Origin: Desmodus rotundus
Taxonomy: Eukaryota > Chordata > Mammalia > Chiroptera > Phyllostomidae
Reading direction: 5' to 3'
NCBI RefSeq assembly: GCF_022682495.2
Contig: NC_071388.1
Coordinates: forward strand, 180,170,528-180,234,527
Length of the DNA stretch: 64,000 bases
In this document: one piece after another, positions 13,490-26,465 of the stretch
Layout of the letters: every line of letters begins with the position of its first letter
Position numbering within the stretch: the first letter of the stretch is position 1
Notes under the pieces: generated by a model
What the model saw: only the letters and a program-made list of their open reading frames with translations
What the model was told of the DNA's origin: nothing
The model's database searches: none
Program-made: the position numbers and the translations under genes

Positions 13490-13730
13490 AAAATAACTGG
13501 ATGCTCCCAGAGCTGAGGGCTTTAAACTTGTAAATAACCCCTCCCAGAAGCCCGAATCTCCATATCTTAATATCGAGAGAGCTGGAACTGTAAAATAAAA
13601 TCTGTTCGCAGCTGAAATCTTAATGAGGTTCTACAAAGAAGCGGCTTTTCTGCAGTGACTCAGTGCATGGGAACAGCTGAGTAATTATAAATGCATGGGC
13701 TGAATGTGAGTTGGCAAATATAATGCCACA
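13490..13730. promoter_or_regulatory. Candidate regulatory element
   Basis: Non-repetitive sequence with a perfect AP-1 site (GTGACTCAGTGCATG), several E-box-like CAGCTG words and a homeodomain/POU-like TAATTATAAATGCAT within about 100 bases. The function is inferred. Confidence 0.3.
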
Positions 13731-13992
13731 GAACGTACCCAGAACTAGGGTTGTCCCAGTTCAAATGAGACTATATTCCTTTACCAGTGCAGGCACACGA
13801 CTAACCTGAAATGTCTTTGGCTGAGAGATAGGTGTCAGCCCATAAAATTATGTCCCCTGACTCCCCACTTACACGGTGGCAATCTGTTCCGGCCCGCCAG
13901 CAGCCTGCTCTTCAACAACAAAGCACTTCAGAAGAGACGCCGCCTAATGTTAGTTTCATCTGGCGTAAGGGAAGCCAACAGCAATTGGACTG

Positions 13993-14190
13993 GAGCAGTG
14001 GTTCTCAAAACGTGGGGACAGGAGACCCTCACCCGCAAAGAACATATGAAAATGAAGATTATGAGAGCTGCCAGCAAAGGACCCGATGCACAGGTCTGAT
14101 GAGCCCAGGAATCTGCACACTTACATAAGCACCCCACAAACAAGCAGGACTTGGGGATGGGGCATCCTAGAACAGGGTGTGTCCCCCTGC
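13993..14190. mobile_element. MER5-like DNA transposon fragment
   Basis: It begins GAGCAGTGGTTCTCAAAACGTGG, the characteristic start of MER5-type hAT elements, and continues with AGCCCAGGAATCTGCACAC. The right end is degraded. Confidence 0.55.
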
Positions 14191-14199
14191 GGGAAGTGT

Positions 14200-15260
14200 A
14201 GAAAGGCCAGAGGGAAAATACAAATTATGGGGGGGGCCTCATCTTTTGGGGGGAGGATATTCCTTCTACCATTATCATGGTTTTCAGGGAAAAGAAAAGG
14301 AATTTCCTCAAAAGTCTTCTCTGAATGTTCACACATACAACTGCAAACTTAGAACATGTCCTAGAAATATTTTAGTACAATTATTCATGGTAAAGAAATC
14401 AAACTCCACATGCTTATTTCTAGCTATTCTTAAAAAGGAAAAAAGGGAAAAAAAATGCTCTCAGGGCCAAACTCTCTCAGATCCATTCTTACTTAGGAAT
14501 TCCAAAAATTTAGGAATGATTCATTAGATGAATACCGCACAGTCCGTGGTTAGTACTATTACTTATCTGCTGCGTGTGGCATGCAACACAGGCGGAGTCT
14601 TTACAATGAACACACCTAATGATGAGGTGAGGAGTTAAAATGTAAACACAGTGAAACCCTTTATTTTCATGATCATGTTTCCACAATTCTCACTTATTTT
14701 TCCCTAAGCCCATTAAATCCCAAGCTCTATATGCTAATAATATGTTTAGTTTTCACAATGTGCAGTTCTTGGTGAGAAAACCGGGGGAAATATCAACACC
14801 TTCAGCAGACAATCTACCCCACTAAAGAACAGAGGTTTCCACAGAGCCTTCTGAGAGCTTAGCATCTTGCAAGCTGTAGGCCGTCGCCTCAGTCATCTGG
14901 CTTATGGTGCTCACCATGGAAGACATAATGAACACCTTTATAAAGGTGAACTATGCTAGGCTTAAACTGGAAGGATAGACTTGAGAGATATGAAGCCCTA
15001 AGAGTCTTAAAGGTACAAAAGCCTGCTTTTCCTGATGCTTACAATAGTTAAGCAATGGCATTTTTAGAAGAGATATGTACTCTATACTTTAGAAAAGTAG
15101 ACATCAAAAAGATGAAAGAAAACGTGGGTGTGATTCTATGAGTCAAGTTGTTTTGGGGGAGATGGTTTAAAAGAGTTGTGAGGCTGTGCAAACAGTTGTA
15201 TGGCCACAAAAATGTGAAAGGATGTGAGCGGCATCATCATAAGAAATAGTAATAATGAGA
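14200..15260. other. Intronic DNA, nothing recognised
   Basis: It contains a G7 run near 14229 and short open frames only. Confidence 0.5.
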
Positions 15261-15261
15261 T

Positions 15262-15470
15262 TAACATTCACTGAATATAATGTCACATTTCGGTCATTGA
15301 AATAGTCAACTCACTTAATCCTTAAAACAGTCCTAAAGGCAGGAGAGCTCTTAACCCATTTTCCAGATGAAGCATTGGAGACATTAATTCTCCTACGGTC
15401 AGATGGCCCGGTGAGAAATGAAGCCAGGACCTGAACACTGTACTACACTGTGTGGCCGCTTACCAAGTCC
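15262..15470 (+). repeat. MIR
   Basis: ACTCACTTAATCCTTAAAAC, TTAACCCATTTTCCAGATGA and GAAGCCAGGACCTGAAC match the MIR consensus order. Confidence 0.75.
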
Positions 15471-15474
15471 TCCC

Positions 15475-18400
15475 AGGAGTTTAAATTGGTAAACGTTCAT
15501 AAAAATTGTGGGAAGTAGGGCAGAGAAATTGCAGGAATCTCTAAGAATCTTATTTAACAAAGTGGTCACAGCTCAGAAAGACCTGAGACACTGAACTCTG
15601 CTAATTTTAACAAAGTTTTTCAGTGAAGCCAGGAACCAAATGATGATCTAGAAAAAGAAAGGACAAGGGTTTAAAGGGAGATGATAGCATGTTAAAAAGA
15701 TAAGAGTTGAAAGGCAAAGCTACCCAATTGCCCACCTATCTCCACTCCACCTACTAAAGCAAAAGCAGCTTCAAACTGAAAATGCTACAACAATGGCTAA
15801 GAAAGCCCTCAAAGATAACAGAGAAAATAAAGCAATAAAAGAATATCAGGCTGCTGTAAATGAGTGTAAATCTCCTGGCCCAGGAATTCACATCCCAGGG
15901 CATTAGAAAATGTGTACAAGTGATACATGATGGTGATATAAATATAAATATAAATATATAAATACAGGTGTATATACATATATATTACCTTATCTAAATT
16001 CATGTGGGAAAACAAAGAAAAATCTTGATTATAATAAGATAACATAGTATGAGCCAGCAATGTGAATGCCTGATGAAAATAATTAATGCTTTCAGAGAGT
16101 GAAAATCACATGGAAATAATGAGATGAACAGACTTCTGTGGCTGGTCAGTCTACAAAAGAGTCTGAGAGAGGGCATGGCCCTTATTTTCCAAACACCTGA
16201 GCTGCCCTACAAAGTACACTTCATCTGAGACTAGTTCCTGCACAACCCTCAGGAGTGACAAACCCAGACCAACTGGTGACAGGCACCTACAGCGACACAA
16301 GGCAGTGAGCCCCCCGTCCCTGGAAAAAGCCAAGTGCCGTCTAGATGATATCCAAGAACTCGTGGACATGGTGGGGAGCTGAAAGAGACGATCTCTATGC
16401 TTCACGACTCAACTATAATTCCAACAGTCCGTTCCAGTTTTTCTCTTTTAACAGCCAGCCCTATACACGCTCAGCTCTGTTATTTAATTGTGATCTACAC
16501 TGCACTGGAGGGGAGTGAATTTACATTAGATTTATTGATATACAAAAGGCATTAATTAAAAGAATAGTTTGAAAGCTGCATTTAGACCACGTGCAAACTC
16601 GAGGCATCTCACAGAGCAGTATCTGGGCCTGAGATACTGCACGGGTGATACCATCTCCCTGAGGAATAGCTTTTTCCACGGACAAGATGGTGAATTAACA
16701 CATTTATCATGGCTAAATTAATCTGTGCCCTACAACTGTGCCTACTTTACATTTTCAAAACCTTGCTTTAAAAATCAAGACTAGATTTTTCTATACCATG
16801 GTGTCATAACACCACCTGCAACAAATGTCAAGCTTTTAAGGAGGAATTTTGCTTGAAATATGCATGCTGTTTAGCATTGTTTTGTCTTTAAAGATTGGTC
16901 ACAGTGAGAATGCCCTTTCTACTGCAGGGGGTAATGTTACGAAATTCAACTTCAAAAGAGTCTCTAGCTCATCTTCACAATGTAATGATACAACTGCTAA
17001 GTCTGGATTTAATTACAAGTGTGCGAAGACTTAGGGCGGGAGGAAGTTTGTCAGCATGCCCCCTCTCTTCATCACTGCCACCTCTCCTTTTACTGCTTTC
17101 TTTTTTGGTTTGTACACACTCTATAGGCCAAAGTCATTAATAACCTGTGCAAACAGACTACCCCAGAGATGAGGAAACTGCCCTTCTCCATGTGTGTTAG
17201 TTTTGCAGTTAGGGCTATTTGAGAGGTTTTTAAAGCACTACAGAACAAAACCTTTGTGTAAAAAAATATATATCAAGAGCAGGTTTGGAACTAAACCAGG
17301 ACTCCTTGAATTCTAACCCAAAAGGACTCTTGGTCAGCCAAATGTAATCCTGGGCTCTGAGATTAGTTTAATGACATTTGAGGCAGCTGGGATCAACTGT
17401 GCTGAATTGTGTGGCCACATTGTAAAACGAGTCATTGTTCCTTGGGAGAAGTAGTCTCATCTCAATGGCATCTGAGTTAAACTGCTATTACTGATCACCC
17501 ATTTCTCAGCACAGATAACGTGACAATTAGAATAAGACCGTATTAATGCCTCATTTACCAAAACTCAGTGTTTTCCCGTATCACCTGTAGATTTAGCTTC
17601 TTCCCCCAAAATTGGACAAAGAATGCAGGTAATCACCATATTTACCTGTCTCCAATCTTGAAGTGAGATAGATTACAACTCTGAAAACCTGGCCATCCCG
17701 TGCAGGTCGCTGCAACTTTAACTAGGGAATATTTTAGGCTGTAGTTCAAGAAGAATGAATGCTCCATTATTTAAACCGACTGCTCAGGGTGGTCACTCTA
17801 TTTTTTTAATGCAACATACTACACAGGAATGACATCATAAGGCTATCATAAAAGCAAGTGTTAAAACCTGTGATGAATTTTCCTACTATAACTAAGCAGT
17901 TAATAAGTGTAAAAGTAGATCAAAACATACACTTATGGTCTGGTAAAACATTTACATTCACCTTTGCAAATACAAAAATAAAAACTTTTTTTTAAAAGCC
18001 ATAAAAGTCCTTTTTGCCTCTTACTTCTAAAGCTCTATTAGTGATCTTAGGTGCCTGGAGACTTTTTTTCCAATTAAAGAAGCCCAAATAGCAATTGCTA
18101 AAAAATGGAATTTATTGATCTTGGGAAGTTTTCTTTCTTTCTTAGGATAAAGATCTCACTTGGGCCATATTACTATGTAGCAAATCCAAATCACCTTGAA
18201 TTACTTGCTCTACTCCGCCACATGCACTCCCTTTTATTCTCTAACAAAGCTCCCTTGCCACGTCGGAAAAGACTTCCTTCCACGTCGCTCTTCATGAAAA
18301 AAGCTTTTCTCTTCCCACCCTTGTCACCTCAGTCTCACTGAAAACTCCACTCCATCCTAACTGAGTAGAATTTATCATCCTGATATTTATGCATGACACC

Positions 18401-18510
18401 ACCCCCTTTAATTTTCCTTATTTTTATAATCAAATAAGAAGTAAAAGAGGAAGAATGAATAGTGTTCTGTTTTCTTAATATATTTGTGAACAAAATAGTT
18501 TGAATATGAA
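15475..18510. other. Intronic DNA, mostly unrecognised
   Basis: An AT simple repeat is listed separately. The stretch 16160-16400 (CAGTGAGCCCCCCGTCCCTGG) resembles an old interspersed repeat that I cannot name, and 17275-17340 may be a MIR tail. Confidence 0.4.
15936..15990 (+). repeat. AT-rich (ATAAAT)n-type simple repeat
   Basis: ATATAAATATAAATATAAAT followed by ATATAAATACAGG and a TATATACATATATAT run. Confidence 0.85.
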
Positions 18511-18514
18511 TACC

Positions 18515-18712
18515 TGTCACATTCTGGGCACTGTGCTAAGAAGATAGCCTGGATGCCATCTTACCATCGCCACATCACGGGGGCGGGTACTATTTTATGG
18601 GCAGACAAATAAACTGAGGTTCAGGGAGGCTGACACCCTTATTCAATGTCACAAAGCAACCAAGTGGTAGAGTCACTATAGGAGCTCCTGCCCTGGGACC
18701 CCGAAGCCAGTG
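18515..18712 (+). repeat. MIR
   Basis: TTCTGGGCACTGTGCTAAGA, AAACTGAGGTTCAGGGAGGC and TGTCACAAAGCAACCAAGTGG match MIR. Confidence 0.8.
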
Positions 18713-18774
18713 CTTTTGCCAAGGGAGTGGTTTTTGTTTTTTTTTTTTAATTTTCCCCCCAACCCCGAGAGTTG

Positions 18775-19330
18775 TTACACAGACAATACGGCAAGCAGTG
18801 GGCACAAGAGGACATGGTCCCTAGACTGGAATAACTCACAGACCAGGCGGAAAGATAAGTAAACAGACAGACTATAATGTACTGTGTTAGGTGGTGTACA
18901 AAGATTAACACTATAGGAGCACAGAGAGGGGAGAAACAGCAACACCAACGAACAGCCAAGGCTGCGTGGTGAAACGGCAGTGGGCTGGGTGGAGGGGGTG
19001 ATTCTCTGAGAATAACTCCAGCTGTACAACTGTGGGTTCACTGTTCGAGAACTGGAGAGGGGGCAAGCACTTCGGAAAGTGCATGGGGACGGAAGTCCAC
19101 GAAAGAATTCGGTGCGTCTGAAGAACAATGAAGAGTCCACCTTGGAATGAGTGTGGAGCGTGCAAGCAGTGCCAGGGCCAGCAGGGGTTGAGAAGGAGAC
19201 CTGAGCCATATCGTGAGGCCCCGGCATGGCCACTAGAAAACACTGTTGATCCCAGACAGCAAAAGCAATTTGAGACAGATGGGAGCTAAATTGTAAGGAC
19301 TGGGTGATGCAAACTTTGAATACATTTAAA
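18775..19330 (-). repeat. L2 LINE 3' region, reverse orientation
   Basis: AAGATAAGTAAACAGACAGAC, AATGTACTGTGTTAGGTGG and later GGCCAGCAGGGGTTGAGAAG with ATCGTGAGGCC look like diverged antisense L2. The 204-codon minus-strand open frame here is derived from it and shows no protein family. Confidence 0.5.
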
Positions 19331-19334
19331 CAAG

Positions 19335-20320
19335 AAAAAATAAACCACGAACCACGATGGTGGCCTGGTTCATGGAGTAAATTGTGCAAATCTGTTGTAC
19401 TTTGGGGCAGTCTTGGTAGAGCATTTCTGCAGACCTAAAAGAAAAGGCCCATGGAAAAGGAGAAATAGAAGATAGAAGAACTCTGGGGGAAATGATGAAG
19501 CAAGGTCCCCAAAAAGGTGTTAGCGCTCGAGTGAAGAAGGAAATAGGACAGCCTTGGACAGGCAAAAGGACCCCTCCCCTGGGCGCATGCCCCCACTAAT
19601 GTGTGCAGCGCACAGGGAGGAGAGCCTGGCTCAGCACTGGTATTCTGTCCTTCGAGCTGTTCTCTGCGTTCTCTCTGTGCCTTTGTCTTCCCTTCCCAAC
19701 TAGGTAAGAGGTCCCCCCAGGGCAGAGGCCACAGTTTATATTTCTTTCGATATCCTTCCATACTTAAAACAATGTAACCACATGTGAACTAGTTAAATGT
19801 GCCTTATCATGGCAGTTTGAGGGAAAAATTGGAGACAAAGCAAAAGGGGCAACACCTCCCCTAATGGGGACAAGTTACAGATGAAAAACAGAAACGATAT
19901 CTTCACTTTGTATGGTACAAGCTGCTGAGGAAGGAACTGTAAAATACATGGAGAAGGTAGCTGAGCTGTTTATCAGGAAAAGACTGTAATAAATTGCCAC
20001 ATTATAAATAACCCTGTTGGAGCACGGGCTCCAGAGTGAACCTGTGGTCTCCTGCATCCCATACAGCAACCGAATCCAAGTGCGTTGAAGTGCAAGTGCA
20101 CAGAAAACACCAGTGCCGAGGAATATTAGTGTTGTTTTATAAAACATTTTTTAAATTAATACATGAAATACTTTTGCCAACTCTTTAGTTCCTCAAATTA
20201 AAAAGTATTTTTAAATAAAACTTGTATCTTCTCATAATCTGTATGTTTATTTTTTATGACTTAGCTTAATCTGAAAACAGTATTCAAAAGCACAAGGCAA
20301 TCACTTCTTAGCATCACAGA
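19335..20320. other. Intronic DNA, nothing recognised
   Basis: Unique sequence; part may be highly decayed L2 continuing from the left. Confidence 0.4.
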
Positions 20321-20324
20321 TTTT

Positions 20325-20450
20325 GGCTCACATGTTTCGAGGTCTTCAATTTTGCAGATAAGAAAACTAAGGTTCACAGAAGTGACTTCTTCAAATTAAT
20401 TCATGGTTAACAATGATGCCAAATTTAAAGCCTAGTTTTTCTAACTCATT
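20325..20450 (+). repeat. MIR fragment
   Basis: TTTTGCAGATAAGAAAACTAAGG followed by TTCACAGAAGTGAC is MIR-like but diverged. Confidence 0.5.
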
Positions 20451-21119
20451 TTCCCTTATTCTTTCATTAAACAAACCTAAAATTGAAACTGGACTCTTCA
20501 GTCGTTCTCTGTGAATCTAATCAGAAGTCCTTGCTGGCGAGGTTAGCTTTCTGCCCCTCTGCTGTCTTTCCTGATTTCCCATGACAGACTCACAAACAAG
20601 CTGTGGCCAACACTGCTACTTATCTACCCAATATTCACTCTGCCCTTTTACTTCCTAAAGAAACCCATTTTTTTTTTTCTGAACAACATTGTGTCAAATA
20701 AAAAACTTGATTTCCCAGGCTCCTCAGACCTGATACTGAGATAAATGACAAAGTCTTGGGGGAAGATGTCCCTTCCAGAATAATAAAGACAGAGTTTATG
20801 AGAAAAGGTTATTTAGCCTCTTGCCCTCTTTCTCCACCCGCTTCCTGCCTGGAATCTGAACTGGAGGGCTGGAGGTACAGCAGCCATTTTGCAACCATAA
20901 GAGAAGCCAGGAAGACAGCCAGAGCCCACATCCCTAGAGACATTGGCAAATACTGCATTAGCCTGGAGTGGTCACCTACCTAAGACAAATAACACTGCTG
21001 TTTGGTTAAACCGCTGTGGTACAGGTTCTGCTATACATAGTTCCTTGCAATCTTAACTGATTAATACCTAAACTAACATCTGACTATGTACTGACATTTT
21101 CTCAAAATATCACGCCCTG

Positions 21120-21430
21120 GACTCAAAACATTTCAGTGGAGGTCTCAACTAAGAGGCCACTAGATAAAATACTAACTCTTTAGCCTGACCTTTGGCTCTT
21201 TACAATGGATTCCTGAGCCTGATACCTCCTAACCACACCCTGCATCTCTCTCACCTCATCTCAGCCCACCAGAATGGAGTCTTGTTGTGGCCACTCTCAT
21301 GCCACATTGGTCTAACTGGCTTCCTCCAACCTGACGAGATTTCTTCCTCTTTTAAAATTTCAAAGCGATTTTGTCTGCCCCTCTCCTACGTGCTCTTCAT
21401 GACAGCCACTTTCCTCCTAGGCAAGAGGCG
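21120..21430 (+). repeat. L2 LINE 3' region
   Basis: CCTGACCTTTGGCTCTTTAC, CTCTCACCTCATCTCAGCCC and GGCTTCCTCCAACCTGACG resemble the L2 3' region upstream of its terminal repeats. Confidence 0.5.
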
Positions 21431-21434
21431 GCAG

Positions 21435-23870
21435 CAGGACCTTGTTGTTCTGCTGTGGAAGCCCCGCCCCCACCCATGGCACCGTGCCTGACACACAGCA
21501 GATGATTAATAAACACTGCCCCTCTCCTGATGCATCTCTGCTGATCCCAGAAAGAGTCCACGCCAATACTCTAATGACTGACGAGGGAGCATGTGTGACA
21601 GCAGGAGTCAGTGGAGCTGCAGTTGTAACTGCTGTATTGTTTTGACACCAGCACAAGTGATAATGGGCTGTTACTCGGTGTGTCAAAGCGCTCACTCAAG
21701 ACTCCTGCGCCAGCCTCTCCTGCCTGTCACGAGCCACAGTCTACAAAAGCCTTTCCATTGGAAACACCATGTGGCTTCTGCTTAAGGAAAGCCTGTGGCT
21801 GGTTACTCCTCTCCCAGTGGATCACAAGTAAAACAGCAGGATTCTAGCAGGAGCAGGGCCTCACTGGGATTGGTCAGCACACACCTGTGCCTTCAGGAAT
21901 GACCCCTGGCTCGCGCACGAGAAAGGCTGAGGGAGCAGGATGCTGCGGCAGGGAAGCCATGACTAGGGCAGAGTGGCAGCCTTGTGATTCAGTAAGGGCT
22001 ACCCCACAGAAAAACCGAGGAAGCATTCACATTCAGCTCAGAGTGCAAAAAGTTGGGATAATAAAAGGGGGAAGGAGGGTCTACAGGATGAGAGGTTGTG
22101 TAATTTGAATACAATCTAAAAAGCAAAATAACTCAAATAAGCATGAGAGCCATAAAATTTGCATATTAAAATACAGGGCTTGAAATGAGAAGCATGCACG
22201 CTGTCCTTCACAGAACAAGCACAGGACAAGTACATGCCCTGGGACTGCAAGTCCTGAAAGGAAATGCTATTTCAGTGACAGAATAGTTCTAAGTTTGTCA
22301 TTAGCCCATGGCCAAGGTCCCAAACAAATAATTGTTCAAAATAAGCTAATGCCAAGTAACTGTTACATATGTAATTAATTGAAATGGAGCCTAAATCATC
22401 AATATTATTATAAATCTCTGAGAAAAGCTGCAATCATTAGCCATAGGAATCCTTGAAAGTGCTACCCGGCATTGTTTTAACTTATTAGTTACTATAACTT
22501 ATTAGTATACTATAACTTATTAGTATACTATAATTAATATCGCTTTAACAAGCATTTAATACTAATGATGTGTGCTGGCTAAAAAAACAAGTAAAAGTTA
22601 ACAAATAAGCTATTTAATTTGATGGGAAGGTGAATACTTCATTCATGAGAAATTTGATTCAATGAATTAACCTCTCACGCCCCCAATGCGACGTGTCTGC
22701 TGGGCGTCCCCTCTCTGACGCCTCCCTACACAGGTCAGCAGTGGCCATGCAAACCTTTGTCCTCAGAGGCTGAGCCTGTGGCACTGGCACCATGCTCTGG
22801 GGTGGCCCAGCACTGATGCTCCATCTGACCCTCGGAGGCCTCTGGGGGCCACCTCCAGGCCCAGCCCCACCTCCTGCTCCCAGCCCTACCAAGCCGACCT
22901 GACAACATGTCACGTCACCACTGCCCCACTGCTACCACAAACGGCCACAGTGCAAAGAGGTAGCTGTCATATGCACAGGCCTGGGCAGAGGTGAGTACTT
23001 GGGAAAGTTAAAAACAGGACAACTGGATCCGGAAGGGAGTGGGCACCAACACTTGGCAGGAGTCACATGAAAATATTTGGCCAAAGAAACATTATATCCC
23101 TATTTTAGTGTGTTTCAGTTATTTCCATATAGGTGTCGTTATTCTGTGATACCAAACTGGGTTATTTTCCCTACGATACAGTGGATTACACTTTGTGGGA
23201 AAATAAATTTTAAAAATACACAATTTTAAAAACACTACTTCATGTATAAATCTATGAATGGATAATTATCAAACACGAGACTATCCACTAATAATTACAT
23301 TTGACTTTGAGGTACACCATGCAATTTTTGATACAGATTTACCTTCGTAATTATACTTTCCTTAGAGTATTATTAGCTTTCAGTTGGTAATTCTAATATT
23401 AAAATATACACACAAAAACACAGTGGGACCACACAGGTACCAGCTGGCAGGAATAAGGTCTTCAAATGCTATGTTTTCCCACAGGTAATTCATGCTTAAT
23501 TTTCTTTTTTTAAGAATAGCATATTGCTCAAAAAAAAAGGGCAGAGGTGGGGAGACAGAAATAGTTTAAATACTATGAGAAGGGAAAGAAATGGTGAGAA
23601 TGGAAAAGGCTGAAGGGTGAGGGAAAAGAGGTCAATAAATCAGAATAAATTAAAACTGCTACTTTGGAGTTCACCACCATTTCATTTCTCATTACCCTGT
23701 TCACAAGCTAATTGCATTCTGCAATAATGTAACTGAATGTAACACAACATGACCTAATGTCCTTATCTATAAAGCTCTTTGGTCTCACAAATGTCACTAT
23801 TCCCCATTTTTTTAGGACATGATCATTTAGCCCAGGCCAAAGTGTACCAAAGAAAAAGGATTCAGCCATG
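21435..23870. other. Intronic DNA, mostly unrecognised
   Basis: It holds the short AT tandem repeat listed separately. 22680-22910 is GC-richer without a recognisable gene. 23650-23790 is non-repetitive with homeodomain-like TAATTGCATTCTGC words. Confidence 0.4.
22482..22534 (+). repeat. Short AT-rich tandem repeat
   Basis: About three copies of a ~20-base unit (CTATAACTTATTAGTATA); the first copy has TTAC in place of TATAC. Confidence 0.85.
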
Positions 23871-23874
23871 AAGT

Positions 23875-24079
23875 TACTGTATTTTTTAAACCATAAGACG
23901 TACCTAGGTTTTAAAGGAGGAAAATAGGAAAAAAATTTTGAAGCAAAAAATGTGGTAAAATATTTAATAACATAAATAACAATATTTCACCAATGTAAAT
24001 TCAGACTATAAGACCTAGCCCCATTTTCCTCCCAAACTTGGGGGGAAAAGTACATCTTATAGTCCGAAAAATATGGTAT
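23875..24079. mobile_element. TIR-bearing non-autonomous DNA transposon fossil
   Basis: The left end reads TACTGTATTTTTTAAACCATA then AGACGTACCT. The reverse complement of the right end reads TACCATATTTTTCGGACTAT then AAGATGTAC, so the termini are clear inverted repeats of about 30 bases, with TA at both borders. A third copy of the terminal motif (GACTATAAGACCTAG at about 24003) lies inside. It carries no coding capacity. The superfamily is uncertain (mariner-like TA or hAT). Confidence 0.65.
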
Positions 24080-24837
24080 ATCTCCTGTGAGATGCTCCAA
24101 GGGGGAGAGCAACAAGAAAGGGCCATGATTCAAAGGTGACATTATATTCAAATTTTCCAGGATACAAACACCAACTGACAATGTGTCCCCCAAGGAAAAA
24201 CGTTGACATTCCTTCCGCCCCACACAGTCCCCAATGTGCTTTGAGGCAGTTGCACAAGTTGAATCAGGTCAGAAGAAGAGAAAGGCTATAAGTAACATTT
24301 TTATACGGGGAATGGAAGAGAAAATGGCCTGTGTTTCAACACAACTGTGAAAAAAGTTGTGCTAAATAACATGGCTTCACTGTAGTCAAGGTGCATTTGT
24401 ACTCAGGTAACTCGATATTTAGCACTCGGTAGAAGGAAAGGATTGAACAGATGCAAAACACCTGTCAGTTGACTAAAAAACTAGCTGCTCTTTTGATTAC
24501 AAAGCCATCAGTGAACATTTAAATTTCCACTTGTCATTAATAAAGGCATCAAATTTTTTACAATACACAATTTCAACAAGATGATTTTGGAGGAAAGTTT
24601 CATTGGGAAGAGATACTTTGTCCACAAAAAGGAAATCTTCTTTGCCGCGGAATAGGATTTCGTTGTTCAAAACACATGAGTATCAAAGGATCTATTCGTC
24701 TTATACCATAAAAAGTTAAAGAGATTAAGGAAACAATACTAGTAATTCTCATCCAGTATTTCAGAATGAAGAGCTTTTTAATTGAAAGCTACAGAAAACA
24801 AAAGAAATTAACATAAGTCTGGTTTCTGCATTGTAAA

Positions 24838-25085
24838 GTAGTAACAGTAGTAATTATAATAGTAACTACCCCGTACTCAGCCCTCACCTTTCAATACACT
24901 TACATGGCTTGTTTCATCGAATATTCCTAACAGTACTGGGAAGAAGGGATTGCTGTTACCCCTACTATATAATGACAAAACTGAGGCAGAACGTCACAGA
25001 GCTGGGAAGTAGTAGCACCAAGTTGAAAAGTCCAGCAGTCAGACTCCTGAGTCCACTACACCTAACCACCACACCTACTGTCCTG
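24838..25085 (+). repeat. MIR
   Basis: ATGACAAAACTGAGGCAGAAC, GTCACAGAGCTGGGAAGTAG and CAGTCAGACTCCTGAGTCC follow the MIR order. Confidence 0.8.
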
Positions 25086-25089
25086 TCCT

Positions 25090-26325
25090 CAATGAGAAGC
25101 AGATTCTAGAAGACACAGAGCTGGAGACCCCAGCACATTACGACGTGTTAGATAGCTCTCAGCTGATCTGACAGGTGAGTTATGCCTCGGTACTCAACTG
25201 TTGACCTCGAGCAATTCCCAACAGTGCCTTAGGGAAAAGAAACTAGCAAATCAACATGCTCTTAACCACTTATTTTGTTGTGTTGGAAATTAATTTTTTT
25301 GAAAAAAAAACTAATGTACAACTGTGAAACTTTATTAGTGACTTTCACTTTCAAATCTTAGCCTGGTTTACCTTTACATCCTCATAATGTTATATAATAC
25401 TATTTGTTTGATTTGTTTTTTTAATAAATTCTAACATTTAAATTAGATAACCCTTTTCAACCAACTTTTTGATACACATAATAGGAAATGTACCTCAGGA
25501 GAAGACATTACATAAAGCATCGAATACAAGTCCCCATCATAACCGCTCCTGTGTGTGTGTCTGCATTTATCAGGCTAAAGTCTGAGTCAAAACAAACCAA
25601 GATCTCTGCCTTACAAAGTTCTGCTTTTCAACTTGCCCCACCCCCAAATAAAAAAAAATTTAAAAAAACCTGGTCTTTACTCCTGTTCCTATCCACCCAT
25701 CACAAATCAGCCAGCATGGGTCACAAAGGGGACCAGGCGAGTGACGATGGCACACCTGAGTGAAAAATCTATCACTGCCCAGCAAACCTCCGCCACTGGC
25801 AATCCACCCATTATCAGTCCTCTCTCACACAGAAGTCAACGCCCTTGTATTTCCCAGAATCCCCACTACTCTAAACAGAGCTATTTTGGTTCCGCCTTTC
25901 AAAGCCTTTTTAAAATGCAGGACAAGCGAATGACTGTGGCAGCTTGGGGACACAGGTCCTTTGAGAAGTGCTTAAACTCACAACCTCCGAATTTTGAGTT
26001 TTAGCCTTCCACCACCACAGAGACCTACAGCACACTGTTTTTGGTCCAGTGGGAAGAAAAAAAAAAACTCTTGCTCAATCTTACCATGAATAAATTGCCC
26101 TCCAGAAGAAGTCGACACATACCTTCCAGGAACCTATTAGTACTTAAGAGAGAATTTTCTAAACACTACCCTGGACCCAGTGCCCTGAAAACTGCTCCAC
26201 GCTCCCCACAGCATAGAACAACTTATTTCTGAAGAGCGAGTGCATGTTAAAGAAGTTCTGCTGGAAAGATGTATCTGCATTCCATGACTTCAGAAGTTCA
26301 GCCTGGGCACTGCATGACAGCGGGT
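25090..26325. other. Intronic DNA, nothing recognised
   Basis: Unique sequence with A-rich runs near 25653 and 26057. The open frames show no family. Confidence 0.5.
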
Positions 26326-26329
26326 TAAA

Positions 26330-26465
26330 AACGAAATCCGCGTGGGCTGTAAATCCCCTCAGATGCCCACGTGGAAGCGGGGCCGCCCGGAGCGGCCTGT
26401 GTCGGGTTGCAGCGCGCTCAGCGGCGCCGTCCCGTGAACGCGCTTGTAATGGAAACACGGCCATG
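26330..26465. promoter_or_regulatory. Short CpG-dense patch inside the intron
   Basis: About 18 CpG dinucleotides in ~135 bases (for example GCAGCGCGCTCAGCGGCGCC), bordered on both sides by AT-rich DNA. It carries no splice-bounded open frame that I recognise. It could be an orphan CpG island, an enhancer or alternative promoter, or a GC-rich remnant of a retrocopy. Confidence 0.45.

Noticed and set aside
18775..19389. 204-codon minus-strand open frame
   Set aside because: It falls in diverged antisense L2-like sequence, shows no protein family, and other frames over the same DNA are also open.
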